Below are positions 19,351 through 30,096 of a stretch of 64,000 nt of DNA, in pieces. The notes below the pieces were generated by a model that saw nothing but the letters and a program-made list of their open reading frames with translations, did no database searches and had not been told where the DNA came from. Source of the stretch: Pyrinomonas methylaliphatogenes (GTDB taxonomy: Bacteria > Acidobacteriota > Blastocatellia > Pyrinomonadales > Pyrinomonadaceae); NCBI RefSeq assembly GCF_000820845.2, contig NZ_CBXV010000006.1, positions 62,001 through 126,000 of the forward strand, read 5' to 3'. Both the position numbers and the translations under genes were made by a program. Each line of letters starts with the position of its first letter. Position 1 is the first letter of the stretch.

Positions 19351-19447
19351 GGCTTTGACGTATCATTCCAGACCGAGGAAGTGTTTCGTGCTGAGGTTGC
19401 ATAGTTGAGAGGCTACGGCTTTGACGTATCATTCCAGACCGAGGAAG
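19351..19447. repeat. Paired direct repeat (31 bp x2, 35 bp gap), locus A
   Basis: Perfect copies at 19351-19381 and 19417-19447, beginning GGCTTTGACGTATCATTCCA, separated by 35 unrelated bases. The right copy ends in GAGGAAG, the ribosome binding site of the gene starting at 19450; the left copy is a displaced duplicate of that signal. Confidence 0.92.
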
Positions 19448-19449
19448 AC

Positions 19450-19653
19450 ATGATCGATCTCCTTGATGGACGGAGATGCCCGCGCTGCGGAGGGCGACTT
19501 CGCGCGTGGCACGAACTGAGAGAAGAGGAGCATGAAATCGTGAGGCGCCTTCCGCTATCCGCCTCATACGCGCTGGCGGAACGCATCGCACGCCATTTAT
19601 GGTGCACGCGCTGTTGGTACGAAGATCAACAGCTATCTTCTCAAAACGCTTGA
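19450..19653 (+). CDS. Small zinc-ribbon protein of unknown function
   Basis: 67 residues with two C-x-x-C knuckles, CPRC at 10-13 and CTRC at 52-55, which should bind one zinc ion. The helix between them is rich in Glu and Arg. The ATG at 19450 has GAGGAAG just upstream, part of a duplicated repeat. Zinc ribbons of this size can bind nucleic acid or protein; no function can be given. It stands between two paired-repeat loci and about 155 bases ahead of a Nudix gene on the same strand. Confidence 0.65.
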   Translation: MIDLLDGRRCPRCGGRLRAWHELREEEHEIVRRLPLSASYALAERIARHLWCTRCWYEDQQLSSQNA

Positions 19654-19658
19654 TTGGC

Positions 19659-19767
19659 GAAGATCGGCGAACCGCTTCTTCGGTCCGCCTGAATCAGGCA
19701 GGGGCGTTGACTTTGAACGCGCTGGCGGCTGAAGATCGGCGAACCGCTTCTTCGGTCCGCCTGAATC
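19659..19767. repeat. Paired direct repeat (37 bp x2, 35 bp gap), locus H
   Basis: Perfect copies at 19659-19695 and 19731-19767, beginning GAAGATCGGCGAACCGCTTC, with a unique 35 bp segment between. It lies just after the zinc-ribbon gene and about 40 bases before the Nudix start. Each copy contains a short dyad (GAACCGCTTCTTCGGTCC). Confidence 0.92.
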
Positions 19768-19808
19768 GGGGTGTATTGGGCGAGCATCTTTTGAAGCGTG
19801 GTCGAGAG

Positions 19809-20294
19809 ATGTTGAGAAGGCTTCTTAATCTCCTCTGGCGCCACATGCCGCGCCGCCTCATGCGTTGGGGCGTGCGGGTGACGCAACCTCGTTTCGCCAT
19901 AAGCGCCGGCGCGGTCGCGCTCGACGAGCGGGGTCGCGTGTTGCTGCTCCGTCACGTCTTTCGGCGCGGCAGCGGATGGGGGATTCCCGGCGGTTTTTTG
20001 CGCCACAATGAGCAACCGGAAGAGGCGTTGCGGCGCGAATTGCGCGAAGAGGTCGGGATAGAGATCACCGATCTGAGGCTCGCTTTTGCGCGGACGATCA
20101 CCCATGCACGTCAACTTGAGATCATCTACTGTTGTCGCGCGTGCGGCGAGGTCAAACCGCAGAGCGTGGAGATAAACGGCGCCGCCTGGTTCGATCCGAA
20201 GGATTTGCCACAAACGCTCGCGCCCGCTCAAGCGCGAATCATCGAACGCGCTCTCGGCGCTTGGCAAAGCGGAGAGCGGCGCGACAAAATCTGA
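19809..20294 (+). CDS. Nudix hydrolase
   Basis: About 161 residues from the ATG at 19809. The Nudix box is complete: GGFLRHNEQPEEALRRELREEVGI, which binds the metal for cleavage of nucleoside diphosphates linked to another group. A basic helix (about residues 1-22) precedes the domain. The substrate is not evident from sequence. The frame is open further upstream, but that part covers the repeat locus and is not likely translated. The pyrE-like gene follows after about 80 bases on the same strand with its own strong ribosome binding site. Confidence 0.88.
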   Translation: MLRRLLNLLWRHMPRRLMRWGVRVTQPRFAISAGAVALDERGRVLLLRHVFRRGSGWGIPGGFLRHNEQPEEALRRELREEVGIEITDLRLAFARTITHARQLEIIYCCRACGEVKPQSVEINGAAWFDPKDLPQTLAPAQARIIERALGAWQSGERRDKI

Positions 20295-20376
20295 TCGATA
20301 GATGCCAGCAAGGCGATCGCCTCGGCATCTCGCCTTGAAGCTTTCGTTCGAAAAAATCCTTTAGGGGGAGATCGTT

Positions 20377-20982
20377 ATGGTCCAATTGATCCCATCATCC
20401 GAAGAAGTGATGCAGACCTTGAAAGAGACTGGAGCCTTCCGCGAAGGCCACTTCATCTATCCATCGGGCCAACATACACCGCACTACTTCCAGATGCCTT
20501 TAGCCTTCCGTTACTACGATACGGCGCGCGTGCTGGCCGTCGCGCTGAGCCGCAAATTCAGACTCGAGAACGAGATTTCGAGCGCGCTGCCGCGCGTGGC
20601 GATCATCTCTCCCGGTCCGGGCGGCATCCCCGTCGCCTTCGGCGTGCGCGATGCGCTCGAGGCGGAGCAGATCTACTGGGCCGAACGCGAACAAGGCAAA
20701 CGCATGTTCCGCCAATTCCTCAATCGCGGCGAGGTCAACCCGTGCATCATCGTCGATGACATCATCCGCACGGGCACGGCGATCCGCGAAACGGCGGAAC
20801 TGGTCAAAGAGCTCGGCGCTCCCATCATCGGATGCGGAGCGATCGTGCGCTTCACTTCCGCGCCGACGAAATTGAATGGCGTGCCGATCAAATCGCTCGT
20901 CGATTTTGACGCCAAATGGTACGCTCCGGAAGACTGTCCGCTCTGCAAGGAGGACGTCCCCGCCGAACACGTCAGGTTTTAA
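20377..20982 (+). CDS. pyrE: Orotate phosphoribosyltransferase-like protein
   Basis: 201 residues. The PRPP-binding motif C-I-I-V-D-D-I-I-R-T-G-T-A is clear near residue 125, and the N-terminal GHFIYPSGQHTPHYFQ resembles the substrate-binding loop of PyrE, which couples orotate to PRPP in pyrimidine synthesis. The C-terminus ends with a C-P-L-C motif, unlike E. coli PyrE but seen in PyrE-like enzymes of other phyla. The ATG has GGGGGAG nine bases upstream. No other pyrimidine genes adjoin. PyrE is the best call; a related phosphoribosyltransferase is possible. Confidence 0.75.
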   Translation: MVQLIPSSEEVMQTLKETGAFREGHFIYPSGQHTPHYFQMPLAFRYYDTARVLAVALSRKFRLENEISSALPRVAIISPGPGGIPVAFGVRDALEAEQIYWAEREQGKRMFRQFLNRGEVNPCIIVDDIIRTGTAIRETAELVKELGAPIIGCGAIVRFTSAPTKLNGVPIKSLVDFDAKWYAPEDCPLCKEDVPAEHVRF

Positions 20983-21101
20983 GCCGAAGGTGTGGGCTGC
21001 GGAGTGAAAGGCCGTGAGCTGCCCTCTTTCGCCGCCTTCGAGTTCGGTGAGCGCGGATGGTATGGATGGGGACGCCACCAAACGGCGCGGCGAGATGAGG
21101 C

Positions 21102-21716
21102 CTAGATCTCGTGCCGATTGGCGAGCGCTTTATCCATCGTCACTTCATCGACGTATTCGAGATCGCTTCCGACCGGCATTCCCATCGCGATGCGCGTCGT
21201 GCGCACGCCCAAGGGTTTGAGCAGATGGCTGAGGTAGATGGCCGTCGCTTCGCCCTCGGTCGTCGGGTTGGTCGCAAGGATCACCTCTTTGACCTTCACC
21301 CCTTGATTGTTCTCCGGTTTCAAACGCGCGAGGAGATTGTCGAGCCGCAACATCTCCGGCCCGATGCCGCGCACGGGCGACAAGCTCCCGTGCAGAACGT
21401 GATAGAGGCCACGATAGCTGCGCGTCTTCTCGATGGCGACGAGGTTGTATGGCTCTTCGACGACGCAAATGATCGAGCGATCGCGCGTCGGCGAACTGCA
21501 GAAACGGCACGGATCAACATCGGTCAAATTGTTGCACTCGGAGCATAGACGGATCTTCCGCTTGACCTCTTGCAGCGCGTCGATCAGCCGCTCGACATCT
21601 GCCTCCGGAAGTCGCATGATGTGAAAGGCGAGCCGCTGTGCCGATTTGCTTCCGATACCCGGCAGACGTTTGAACTCGTCGATCAACTTTGTAACTGGTT
21701 CGGCGTATTCGAGCAT
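21102..21716 (-). CDS. recR: Recombination mediator protein RecR
   Basis: 204 residues from the ATG at 21716. RecR works with RecF/RecO to load RecA on gapped DNA. All domains are present: the helix-hairpin-helix LPGIGSKSAQRLAFH, the zinc finger C-x-x-C...C-x-x-C (CSECNNL...CRFCSS) and the Toprim domain with VVEEPYN and LATNPTTEGEATA. It follows ybaB after about 50 bases, the usual ybaB-recR arrangement, though dnaX is not in front. The upstream open frame to 21893 overlaps ybaB and is rejected. Confidence 0.96.
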   Translation of the reverse strand: MLEYAEPVTKLIDEFKRLPGIGSKSAQRLAFHIMRLPEADVERLIDALQEVKRKIRLCSECNNLTDVDPCRFCSSPTRDRSIICVVEEPYNLVAIEKTRSYRGLYHVLHGSLSPVRGIGPEMLRLDNLLARLKPENNQGVKVKEVILATNPTTEGEATAIYLSHLLKPLGVRTTRIAMGMPVGSDLEYVDEVTMDKALANRHEI

Positions 21717-21765
21717 AGAGCGCGCGTTCACCCACGTTTGTGCGATAAGCTCCAGAGCCTCCGCC

Positions 21766-22083
21766 TCAGAAGAGGTTTCCCAATCCCGGCGGCAACATCC
21801 CGCCGAGCTTGCTCCGCATCGCCTCATCCACCTTGCGCCCGGCTTCGTTGACCGCAGCGATGACCATGTCTTGGAGCATCTCGACGTCACCATCCTTGAT
21901 CGCCTCAGGATCGATCTTGAGCGCGGTCAACTCCTTCGTCCCGCGCATTTCGACGCTCACCATCCCGCCGCCGACCGAGGCTTCGACCCGCAAAGCCTCC
22001 ATCTCCTGCTGTAGCTTCTCCTGCATCGCCTGCGCTTGTTTCAACATCTGCTGCAGGTTCATTCCTCCGGGGAACTTCATCAT
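21766..22083 (-). CDS. ybaB: Nucleoid-associated protein YbaB/EbfC
   Basis: 105 residues, normal for the family. The first third is a coiled-coil helix ([20 protein letters not shown]) followed by [16 protein letters not shown], the conserved beta-hairpin, and LKIDPEA. The dimer binds DNA and helps shape the nucleoid. It is the first gene of a two-gene unit with recR and is divergent from the helicase gene at 22230, leaving about 145 bases for two promoters. Confidence 0.95.
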   Translation of the reverse strand: MMKFPGGMNLQQMLKQAQAMQEKLQQEMEALRVEASVGGGMVSVEMRGTKELTALKIDPEAIKDGDVEMLQDMVIAAVNEAGRKVDEAMRSKLGGMLPPGLGNLF

Positions 22084-22195
22084 CGCTTCTCCTCTCGCAA
22101 ATCGCCTTTACGCTTGAAGCGTTCTTCCATCCTAACTTTTCAGCGCCCCGAATTGCAACGTGGGGGGGATCGGGCTGGCGCCTCATCGTCGCGCG

Positions 22196-22225
22196 TTCAC
22201 CTTGTGCGGCATCTCGTGCTATAAG
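22196..22225 (+). promoter_or_regulatory. Possible promoter for the helicase gene
   Basis: TTCACC (22196-22201), 18 bases, TATAAG (22220-22225). The hexamers are imperfect, and transcription would begin within a few bases of the ATGs at 22230 and 22239, so the mRNA would be almost leaderless. Weak support. Confidence 0.3.
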
Positions 22226-22229
22226 CTCG

Positions 22230-24296
22230 ATGTCGGCGATGAGAAAGTACGTCATCAAAAGGGCGAGCAATCTACCGGAACGACTGGCTCGCTATCGCGA
22301 GGAGTTGAACGACGAACAGTTCGCCGTCGTCACCGCACCGCCGGGACCGGCGCTGGTCATCGCAGGCGCAGGCTCAGGCAAAACGCGCGTGATCACCTAT
22401 CGCGTCGCCTACCTGATCGAACAAGGCGTTGCGCCCGCGCGCATCATGCTGGCGACCTTCACTAATCGCGCCGCACGCGAAATGCTCCGGCGCGTCGAGC
22501 AGCTTACCGGGAGCGACGTGCGCCGCGTATGGGGCGGGACGTTTCATCACATAGGGAATTTGATATTGCGTCGCCATGCCCTCTGCCTCGGCTACGGAGC
22601 GAACTACACGATCCTCGACACAGAAGACGCGCGCGATCTTCTGGCGACGTGTATCGAAGATGTCGGGAGAGCGACGCGCACGCGCCGTTTTCCCAAACCG
22701 GAGGTCGTTCAAGATATCCTCAGTTTCGCCAGCAACACCGCTCGCTCGCTCGGCGAAGTCCTCGCGCGCCGCTATCCGCAATTTGAACCGCTGGCCGCGG
22801 AGATCGCGCGCGTCGCCGATCTTTACCGAGAACGCAAACGCGCGCGCAACGCGATGGATTACGATGATCTTCTGCTCAATTGGAAGAGCTTGCTCGAAGA
22901 GCATGCGGAAGTCGCCGAACTCTATGCCGAACAGTTCGAACATATCCTCGTCGACGAGTTTCAAGATACGAACCGCCTGCAAGCGGAGATCGTCGATCTG
23001 CTGGCGCGCGCGCATCGCAACGTGATGGTCGTCGGCGACGATGCGCAAAGCATCTTCGCGTGGCGCGGGGCTGAGTGGACCAATATCTACGAATTTCCGC
23101 AGCGCTATCCGGAAGCGCGCATCTTTCGGCTGGAATCGAACTACCGCTCGACGCCGGAGATCCTCGCCGTGGCTAACGCTTCGATCGCAGCCAACCGCCA
23201 AGGATTTCCCAAAACGCTGCGCGCGATGCGCGCCTCTTTAGGCTGGCGTCCCGCACTTGTCCCGTGCCGCGACGTCGATCAACAAGCCGCTTTCGTCGCT
23301 TCGCGTATCCTCGAACTGCGCGATGAAGGGGTCCCGCTCGAAGAGATCGCCGTCCTTTATCGCTCGCACTACCATTCGCTCGAACTGCAACTCGAGTTGA
23401 CGCGGCGCAACATCCCGTATCGCGTCTACAGCGGCGTGCGCTTCTTCGAACAGGCCCACATCAAAGATGTGCTCGCCTATCTGCGCATCATCGTCAATCC
23501 GCACGATGAACTGGCTTGGAAACGGGCGTTGCGTTTGATCCCGCAAGTCGGCCCCGCGACGGCGAACAGAGTGTGGGAAGCGATCTCGACCGATCCGCTC
23601 ACGATGGTGCGGCGCGGCGATGCCGACGCCTTGGTTCAGCGACGCGGAGATGGCTGGGCGGAGTTTCGCGCGCTTCTCGACATGCTCGCGCGCGAAGAGA
23701 TGCGAGGCGATCCGGCCCGCCAGATCGAACTGATCCTCGCGCACGGATACGAAGCGCATCTCGCCCACGCCTACGAGAACGCCGAAGCGCGCCTCGAAGA
23801 TCTGCGCCAACTGGCCCGATACGCGGCGCGATACGATTCGACCGAATCCTTCCTTTCGGAGCTCGCGCTTTTAGCGACCGAACGTTACGACGCGCCGAAA
23901 CCGCTCGTCGGTGAAGATACGGTGATGGGCGGCGCGGAAGACGAACTCCTATCGCTCAGTTCCGTCCATCAGGCGAAAGGCTTAGAGTGGCGCGTCGTCT
24001 TCATCATCTGGGCGGCGGACGGACGCTTCCCTAGCCCACGCGCGCTGCGCGAAGCGGAAGGCGAAGAGGAGGAACGGCGCCTGTGGTACGTCGCTTTGAC
24101 CCGCGCGCGCGATCAGCTTTACATCACCTATCCGGCGCTTGTCGCCGATTACGCGCAGCAGACCGTGCTTCAACGCCCATCGCGATTCGTCACCGAAGTC
24201 CCGGTCGAACTTTTTGACATCTGGCAAGTGGAAGATGAAACTATCGATACGGAATCGGCGGAAGAAGACGAAGAGGTAGGCGGTTACCTTAATTGA
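22230..24296 (+). CDS. UvrD/Rep/PcrA-type superfamily 1 DNA helicase
   Basis: 688 residues, a complete 3'-5' SF1A helicase acting in repair and replication restart. Seen in order: Q-motif LNDEQFAVV, Walker A GAGSGKT, motif Ia TFTNRAAREM, Walker B VDEFQDTN, motif III GDDAQSIFAWRGA, motif IV ESNYRSTPEI, motif V SVHQAKGLEW and motif VI WYVALTRARDQL. It is somewhat shorter than E. coli UvrD (720). ATGs at 22230 and 22239 are both possible. The esterase gene follows within seven bases, suggesting a joint transcript. Confidence 0.92.
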   Translation: MSAMRKYVIKRASNLPERLARYREELNDEQFAVVTAPPGPALVIAGAGSGKTRVITYRVAYLIEQGVAPARIMLATFTNRAAREMLRRVEQLTGSDVRRVWGGTFHHIGNLILRRHALCLGYGANYTILDTEDARDLLATCIEDVGRATRTRRFPKPEVVQDILSFASNTARSLGEVLARRYPQFEPLAAEIARVADLYRERKRARNAMDYDDLLLNWKSLLEEHAEVAELYAEQFEHILVDEFQDTNRLQAEIVDLLARAHRNVMVVGDDAQSIFAWRGAEWTNIYEFPQRYPEARIFRLESNYRSTPEILAVANASIAANRQGFPKTLRAMRASLGWRPALVPCRDVDQQAAFVASRILELRDEGVPLEEIAVLYRSHYHSLELQLELTRRNIPYRVYSGVRFFEQAHIKDVLAYLRIIVNPHDELAWKRALRLIPQVGPATANRVWEAISTDPLTMVRRGDADALVQRRGDGWAEFRALLDMLAREEMRGDPARQIELILAHGYEAHLAHAYENAEARLEDLRQLARYAARYDSTESFLSELALLATERYDAPKPLVGEDTVMGGAEDELLSLSSVHQAKGLEWRVVFIIWAADGRFPSPRALREAEGEEEERRLWYVALTRARDQLYITYPALVADYAQQTVLQRPSRFVTEVPVELFDIWQVEDETIDTESAEEDEEVGGYLN

Positions 24297-24302
24297 CCAG
24301 CC

Positions 24303-25103
24303 ATGAGCCAGCGGAAGCGCGAACCGACTTTCGAAGAGAAGGAGATCAAACGCGCGATCGGCGAATTCGAAGCGACGATCGCGCGCGCGCCTTCGGAAGA
24401 GCCTGACCATCTGGATGGTCGCCTGCTCGTCGATCAACCTTTGCGCGTTGAAACCAAGCTTTACTACGATCTCCTCATCCCAAGCGATGAAGAGCGGGCG
24501 CGCCCTTTGCTCGTCGCGCTCCACGGCTATGGCGGGAACAAACAACAGATGATGCGCGAAGCGCGCCGAATCGCTCCCCCAGACTTCGCCGTCGCGGCGC
24601 TACAGGCTTTGCATCAGCACATACGCGAACCGCGCGAACCCGGCGGTCCGCTCCGATACGGATTCGGATGGCTGACCAACTTCCGTCCCGAAGAATCGAT
24701 CGCGCTCCATCACGAAGCGCTCTTTGCGCTGATCGAGCGCGCTGTCACCGATGGATTGGCGGACGGAAGAAAGATCTTCTTGCTCGGCTTCTCCCAATCC
24801 GTCGCGTTGATCTACCGCTTCATCTTCAAACACGCCGATCTGGCGCGCGGCGCCATCTGCATCTGTGGAGGGTTGCCGGGCGATTGGGAGACGAACGAAT
24901 CCTACCGGAACTCGAAAACGGCCATCCTTCATCTTTGCGGCACGCGCGACGAGTTCTATCCGCCCGAGCGCGTCCGCGATTACGAAGCGAAACTGAAACA
25001 ACGCGCGCCACAAGTCACGGTGCGAGGGTACAATGCGAGCCACGAGATCACCGATGAGATGAGGGCCGACGCGCGCGACTGGCTCGAAGAGATGGCCCGC
25101 TGA
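24303..25103 (+). CDS. Alpha/beta-hydrolase (phospholipase/carboxylesterase type)
   Basis: 266 residues, no signal peptide. The alpha/beta hydrolase core is visible: VALHGYGGNKQQM (oxyanion region), the nucleophile elbow GFSQS near residue 164, an acid in GTRDEFYP, and the histidine in NASHEI near 244. It resembles the YpfH/carboxylesterase group. The first 50 residues are charged and precede the domain. It is seven bases from the helicase stop, so probably cotranscribed, but the two functions need not be related. Substrate unknown. Confidence 0.8.
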   Translation: MSQRKREPTFEEKEIKRAIGEFEATIARAPSEEPDHLDGRLLVDQPLRVETKLYYDLLIPSDEERARPLLVALHGYGGNKQQMMREARRIAPPDFAVAALQALHQHIREPREPGGPLRYGFGWLTNFRPEESIALHHEALFALIERAVTDGLADGRKIFLLGFSQSVALIYRFIFKHADLARGAICICGGLPGDWETNESYRNSKTAILHLCGTRDEFYPPERVRDYEAKLKQRAPQVTVRGYNASHEITDEMRADARDWLEEMAR

Positions 25104-25206
25104 GAGTCCGGGGCGGCTATAAGCGAAGATCGTGCGCCCCTCGAGACGGTCTTCGCCCACGCGAGATGAAACGGTCCGGCAAAAGGATTATGCGAAGGTG
25201 AAAAGG

Positions 25207-25653
25207 ATGAGACACCTAACGAAGCCGATCTTCTTCGTCATCTTACTGCCTTTCGTCGCGTCGCTTCCTTCATCGAGAGCCGAAGAGCCACGCGCAGCTA
25301 TTCGCGCCATACTCGATGAACAAGTCGCCGCTTGGAACCGCGGCGATATCGAGGGCTTCATGCGCGGCTACGCGCAATCTGAGGCAACGACGTTCGTCAC
25401 CGGCGATCAACTCGCGCGCGGGTGGGAAACCGTGCTCGCGCGTTACCGGCGCGTCTACGATTCGCGCGAGAAGATGGGTCAGCTCACCTTCTCCGAACTC
25501 GAGATCGTGCCGCTCTGCGGCGATGCGACGCTCGTTCATGGCCGATGGGAATTGAAGAGGGCGCACGATACGCCGCACGGAAGATTCACGCTCATCTTCC
25601 GCCGCTTACGCGAAGGATGGCGTATCGTGTACGATCATACTTCCGCAGTCTGA
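25207..25653 (+). CDS. Secreted NTF2-like (DUF4440/SnoaL-type) protein
   Basis: About 148 residues from the ATG at 25207, with a ribosome binding site (AAGG) and a signal peptide (IFFVILLPFVASL). The mature part, starting AIRAILDEQVAAWNRGDIEGFM, is the NTF2-like cone fold, and the end (GRFTLIFRRLREGWRIVYDH) is typical of DUF4440. Such domains bind small ligands or act as enzymes or immunity factors, and function cannot be told here. It stands upstream of the S9 peptidase by about 45 bases, possibly in one unit. Confidence 0.78.
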   Translation: MRHLTKPIFFVILLPFVASLPSSRAEEPRAAIRAILDEQVAAWNRGDIEGFMRGYAQSEATTFVTGDQLARGWETVLARYRRVYDSREKMGQLTFSELEIVPLCGDATLVHGRWELKRAHDTPHGRFTLIFRRLREGWRIVYDHTSAV

Positions 25654-25696
25654 ATCAAGAGCTTTCTCATTCATTTCGTATCTAGGAGAAACCAAC

Positions 25697-27592
25697 ATGC
25701 GAAGATCATCGCTCGCTATCGCAGCCTGTTTCTTGCTCTTCCTGCAATCGACCCCAGCGCGACAGGTGGTGAGCCTCAGCACGGGTGAAGGTCCTTCGAT
25801 CGAGCGATATCTGAACATCAGGAGCGCAAACTCACCGACCTTCTCGCCCGACGGGACGCGCCTCGCATTCTTGACGAATATTACGGGCACGCCGCAGGTA
25901 TGGGTCATCTCGGCGCAAGGCGGTTGGCCCGATCAGTGGACCTTCTATCAAGACCGCGTGGATTTTGTCGCGTGGTCGCCGAACGGTTCAGGCTTGATCT
26001 TTGGGAAATCCCACGGCGGCGACGAGAACGCGCAACTCTTCTGGCTCGCGTCCGACGGGACGGCGATCCGCGCCCTCACCGATGAACCGAAAGTCCGCCA
26101 CAACTTCGGGCTATGGGCGCACGACGGTCGAAGGATCGCCTACGCTTCCAACAAACGCAATCCGAATTTCTTCGACGTTTACGTCATGGATACGGCTTCG
26201 GGACGCGAAGAGCTGGTCTATCAGCAGGACGGGTCCAATTCTCCGGTCGCCTGGTCGTTCGATGGGCGGTATCTGATCGTCTCGCGCAACAACGAGCAAC
26301 TGAGCTTGGACAACGATCTTTATCTGATCGATCTGTCGACCAAACAGATAACGCACCTTACTCCGCATACCGGACCGGCGCTATTTGGCGATGTCCATTT
26401 CACGCGCGACGGACGCGCGATCATCTTCGCTCATAACGATGGGCGCGAGTGGTATCAACTTGCGCGCATGGATCTCCGCTCCCGACGGATCGAAACGCTC
26501 GACGATGCGCCATGGGACGTAGACGCGACGGCGCTCTCATACGATGGGCGACTCTTCGCCTACACGCTCAATCGCGAGGGTTACAGTGAGCTTTACATCC
26601 GCGAGGTGACGGACGATGGGCGCTTGGGGCCCAAAGGCGCGCCCGTACAGCTCCCCGGGCGAGGCGTCATCAGCGGGCTCGAATTCTCCAAAGATGGGAG
26701 CAAGTTGGCCTTCGTCTTCAATGGCGCGCGTTTCAATCCGGACATCTGGCTCTACGATCTGCGAGCACGCGAGCTGACGCAATTGACGCATAGCGCCCGC
26801 GCCGGACTATCTCAATCATCTTTCGTCGAGCCAGAGCTGATCCGTTACAAAACGTTCGATGGGCGCGAGATACCGGCTTGGTACTATCGCCCGCAAAATG
26901 CGCAAGGGAAGTTGCCGGTGATCGTCAGCGTTCACGGTGGGCCAGAAGGACAAGAACGCCCGACCTTCAACGCCATCTACCAGTATTTCCTCGCGCGCGG
27001 ATATGCGATCCTCGCGCCGAACGTTCGCGGCTCGACCGGTTACGGCAAAAGCTATACGCATCTTGACGATGTGCGCAACCGCGAAGATTCGGTGAAGGAT
27101 CTGGCCTACGCCGTCGAATGGCTGAAGAGACAAGGCGGCGCCGATCCGAAACGGATCGCCGTGATGGGCGGCAGCTACGGCGGTTACATGACGCTCGCAG
27201 CGATTACGCTCTACCCTGATCTGTGGGCGGCGGCGGTCGAAATAGTCGGGATCGCGAACTTCGAGACGTTCTTGCGCAACACGTCGGGCTACCGGCGAAA
27301 ATTGCGCGAAGTCGAATACGGCTCCTTAGAGCGAGATTTAGATTTCCTTCGCTCGATCTCGCCGATCAACCGCGTCGATCGCATACGCGCTCCGCTGATG
27401 GTCATCCATGGCAGGAATGATCCGCGCGTCCCATACACAGAAGCCGAGCAGATCGTCAAAGCGTTGCGCGCGCGCAATCACCCGGTCGAATACATGCTCT
27501 TCGAGGACGAGGGTCATGGCATCGCGAAGCTGAGCAATCGCTTGCTCGCCTATCCAAAGGTCGCCGATTTCCTCGATCGCTACATGAAGTAG
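25697..27592 (+). CDS. Secreted S9-family prolyl oligopeptidase-type peptidase
   Basis: 631 residues with a signal peptide. Residues ~35-370 form a TolB/DPP-like beta-propeller (repeated S-P-D-G-x-x-L-A-F blades), the rest the catalytic alpha/beta hydrolase. The nucleophile motif GGSYGGYM is near residue 494, the acid is in HGRNDPRVP near 575 and the histidine in EGHGI near 606, so the catalytic triad is complete. It probably hydrolyses peptides in the periplasm or outside the cell. The ATG has AGGAG in front. HutI follows after 44 bases, giving a possible link of peptide and histidine use. Confidence 0.92.
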   Translation: MRRSSLAIAACFLLFLQSTPARQVVSLSTGEGPSIERYLNIRSANSPTFSPDGTRLAFLTNITGTPQVWVISAQGGWPDQWTFYQDRVDFVAWSPNGSGLIFGKSHGGDENAQLFWLASDGTAIRALTDEPKVRHNFGLWAHDGRRIAYASNKRNPNFFDVYVMDTASGREELVYQQDGSNSPVAWSFDGRYLIVSRNNEQLSLDNDLYLIDLSTKQITHLTPHTGPALFGDVHFTRDGRAIIFAHNDGREWYQLARMDLRSRRIETLDDAPWDVDATALSYDGRLFAYTLNREGYSELYIREVTDDGRLGPKGAPVQLPGRGVISGLEFSKDGSKLAFVFNGARFNPDIWLYDLRARELTQLTHSARAGLSQSSFVEPELIRYKTFDGREIPAWYYRPQNAQGKLPVIVSVHGGPEGQERPTFNAIYQYFLARGYAILAPNVRGSTGYGKSYTHLDDVRNREDSVKDLAYAVEWLKRQGGADPKRIAVMGGSYGGYMTLAAITLYPDLWAAAVEIVGIANFETFLRNTSGYRRKLREVEYGSLERDLDFLRSISPINRVDRIRAPLMVIHGRNDPRVPYTEAEQIVKALRARNHPVEYMLFEDEGHGIAKLSNRLLAYPKVADFLDRYMK

Positions 27593-27635
27593 CATGTGTT
27601 TGCCGGATATAGAGCGGCGCCGCTTGAGAGCCGAG

Positions 27636-28886
27636 ATGCTAGCCGTCACCAATTGCGCGCAACTCGTCACGCTCGCTGGGCCGGCTCGTCCGCGCGTCGG
27701 TCCAGAGATGCGCGCGCTTTCGATCGTGGAAGATGGCGCGATGATCATACGCGATGGGCGCATTGCGCGCGTCGGGAAACGCGAAGAGGTGGAGCCTCAC
27801 ATCGAGCCCGAGGCCCAGCTTGTCGATGCCGGCGGGCGAGTCGTCCTCCCCGGCTTCATAGACGCGCACACTCATCTCGTATTCGCCGGCACGCGCGCCG
27901 ATGAGTTTGAACTACGACTTGCGGGCATAGCCTACCATGAGATCGCCGCGCGCGGCGGCGGCATACGCGCCACCGTCCGTCGCACGCGCGCAGCGACCGA
28001 GGATGAGCTGTTCGCGCTCGCACGTAGAAGGAGCGAATGGTTTCTGCGCAACGGGACGACGACGCTCGAGGTCAAATCCGGTTACGGCCTCACCGCGGAA
28101 GATGAACTGAAGATCTTGCGCGTCATCCGACGGTTGAATGAGACGACTCCTCTGCGTTTCATCCCAACCTTTCTGGGCGCACATACGGTGCCGGATGAAT
28201 ATGACGCGCGGCGTGCGGACTACCTCGATCTGCTCATCAACGAGATGCTGCCGCGCATCGCGCAAGACGGACTGGCCCAGTTCTGCGATGCCTTCTGCGA
28301 AGAAGGCGCTTTCTCGGTAGAAGAATCGCGCCGCGTTCTGAGCGCAGCGAAAAGGCTTGGCCTTGGGCTGCGCCTTCACGCAGATCAGTTCTCAGATGGC
28401 GGCGGGGCCCAACTGGCCGCCGAACTGGGCGCCGCGACGGCGGATCATTTGGAATACACGGGCGATCGCGGGATCAAGGCGCTGCGCGCGGCGAACGTCC
28501 AACCGGTCCTGCTTCCCGCCTCCGCTTATGTTCTGGGCGCGAAATACCCGGTGGCGCGGCGAATGATCGAAGAAGGGCTCGCCGTCGTGCTGGCGACGGA
28601 CTTCAATCCCGGCACCTCGCCTACACCATCCATTCCGATGGTCATCTCCCTCGCCGCAACTCAGATGAAGATCTCCCTGGCCGAAGCGATCACGGCGACG
28701 ACCATCAACGCCGCCTATAGCCTCGGCCTCGGCGCACGAGTCGGCTCGCTCGAAGCGGGCAAAGATGCCGATTTCGTCATCTACGACTGCGGAGATTATC
28801 GCGAACTCGGCTATTTCTTCGGCATCGAGCTGGCGAAGGAAGTCTACATCGGCGGGCGGCTGGTCTTCTCGCGCCCAGAGAGTTGA
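27636..28886 (+). CDS. hutI: Imidazolonepropionase
   Basis: 416 residues from the ATG at 27636 (27594 is an alternative). HutI hydrolyses imidazolonepropionate in histidine breakdown. It is a metal-dependent amidohydrolase: [13 protein letters not shown] (metal histidines), [36 protein letters not shown] and [11 protein letters not shown]. No hutH, hutU or hutG is adjacent, so the rest of the pathway must lie elsewhere or be missing. It follows the S9 peptidase on the same strand. Confidence 0.95.
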   Translation: MLAVTNCAQLVTLAGPARPRVGPEMRALSIVEDGAMIIRDGRIARVGKREEVEPHIEPEAQLVDAGGRVVLPGFIDAHTHLVFAGTRADEFELRLAGIAYHEIAARGGGIRATVRRTRAATEDELFALARRRSEWFLRNGTTTLEVKSGYGLTAEDELKILRVIRRLNETTPLRFIPTFLGAHTVPDEYDARRADYLDLLINEMLPRIAQDGLAQFCDAFCEEGAFSVEESRRVLSAAKRLGLGLRLHADQFSDGGGAQLAAELGAATADHLEYTGDRGIKALRAANVQPVLLPASAYVLGAKYPVARRMIEEGLAVVLATDFNPGTSPTPSIPMVISLAATQMKISLAEAITATTINAAYSLGLGARVGSLEAGKDADFVIYDCGDYRELGYFFGIELAKEVYIGGRLVFSRPES

Positions 28887-28940
28887 TAAAGAAGTCATAA
28901 AAGATCATCTGGCCATGTTTGAACAGGGCGCATACCGAAC

Positions 28941-28970
28941 TTGACAGTCAACGCCGCCACGAATTATCTT
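28941..28970 (+). promoter_or_regulatory. Sigma-70-type promoter for the glycolytic unit
   Basis: A perfect -35 hexamer TTGACA at 28941-28946 is followed after 18 bases by TATCTT (28965-28970). Transcription would start near 28977, leaving a leader of about 75 bases before gap, which has GAGGAGG in front. This is the best promoter in the window and fits strong constitutive glycolytic expression. Confidence 0.7.
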
Positions 28971-29042
28971 GCCCCTTCTGTAGTGACCAACAACAAAGCT
29001 CACTAGAGAGGTGATTAGAGATTAGTTAAGATTCCGGAGTGA

Positions 29043-30059
<1,017 letters not shown>

Positions 30060-30096
30060 ATCAGCCCGAAACCTGAAGTTTGATGGCATTTCGACC

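Noticed and set aside
22374-23201. Long open frame on the opposite strand of the helicase gene
   Set aside because: No recognisable domain; its composition mirrors the helicase frame. Similar shadow frames opposite most genes were ignored.
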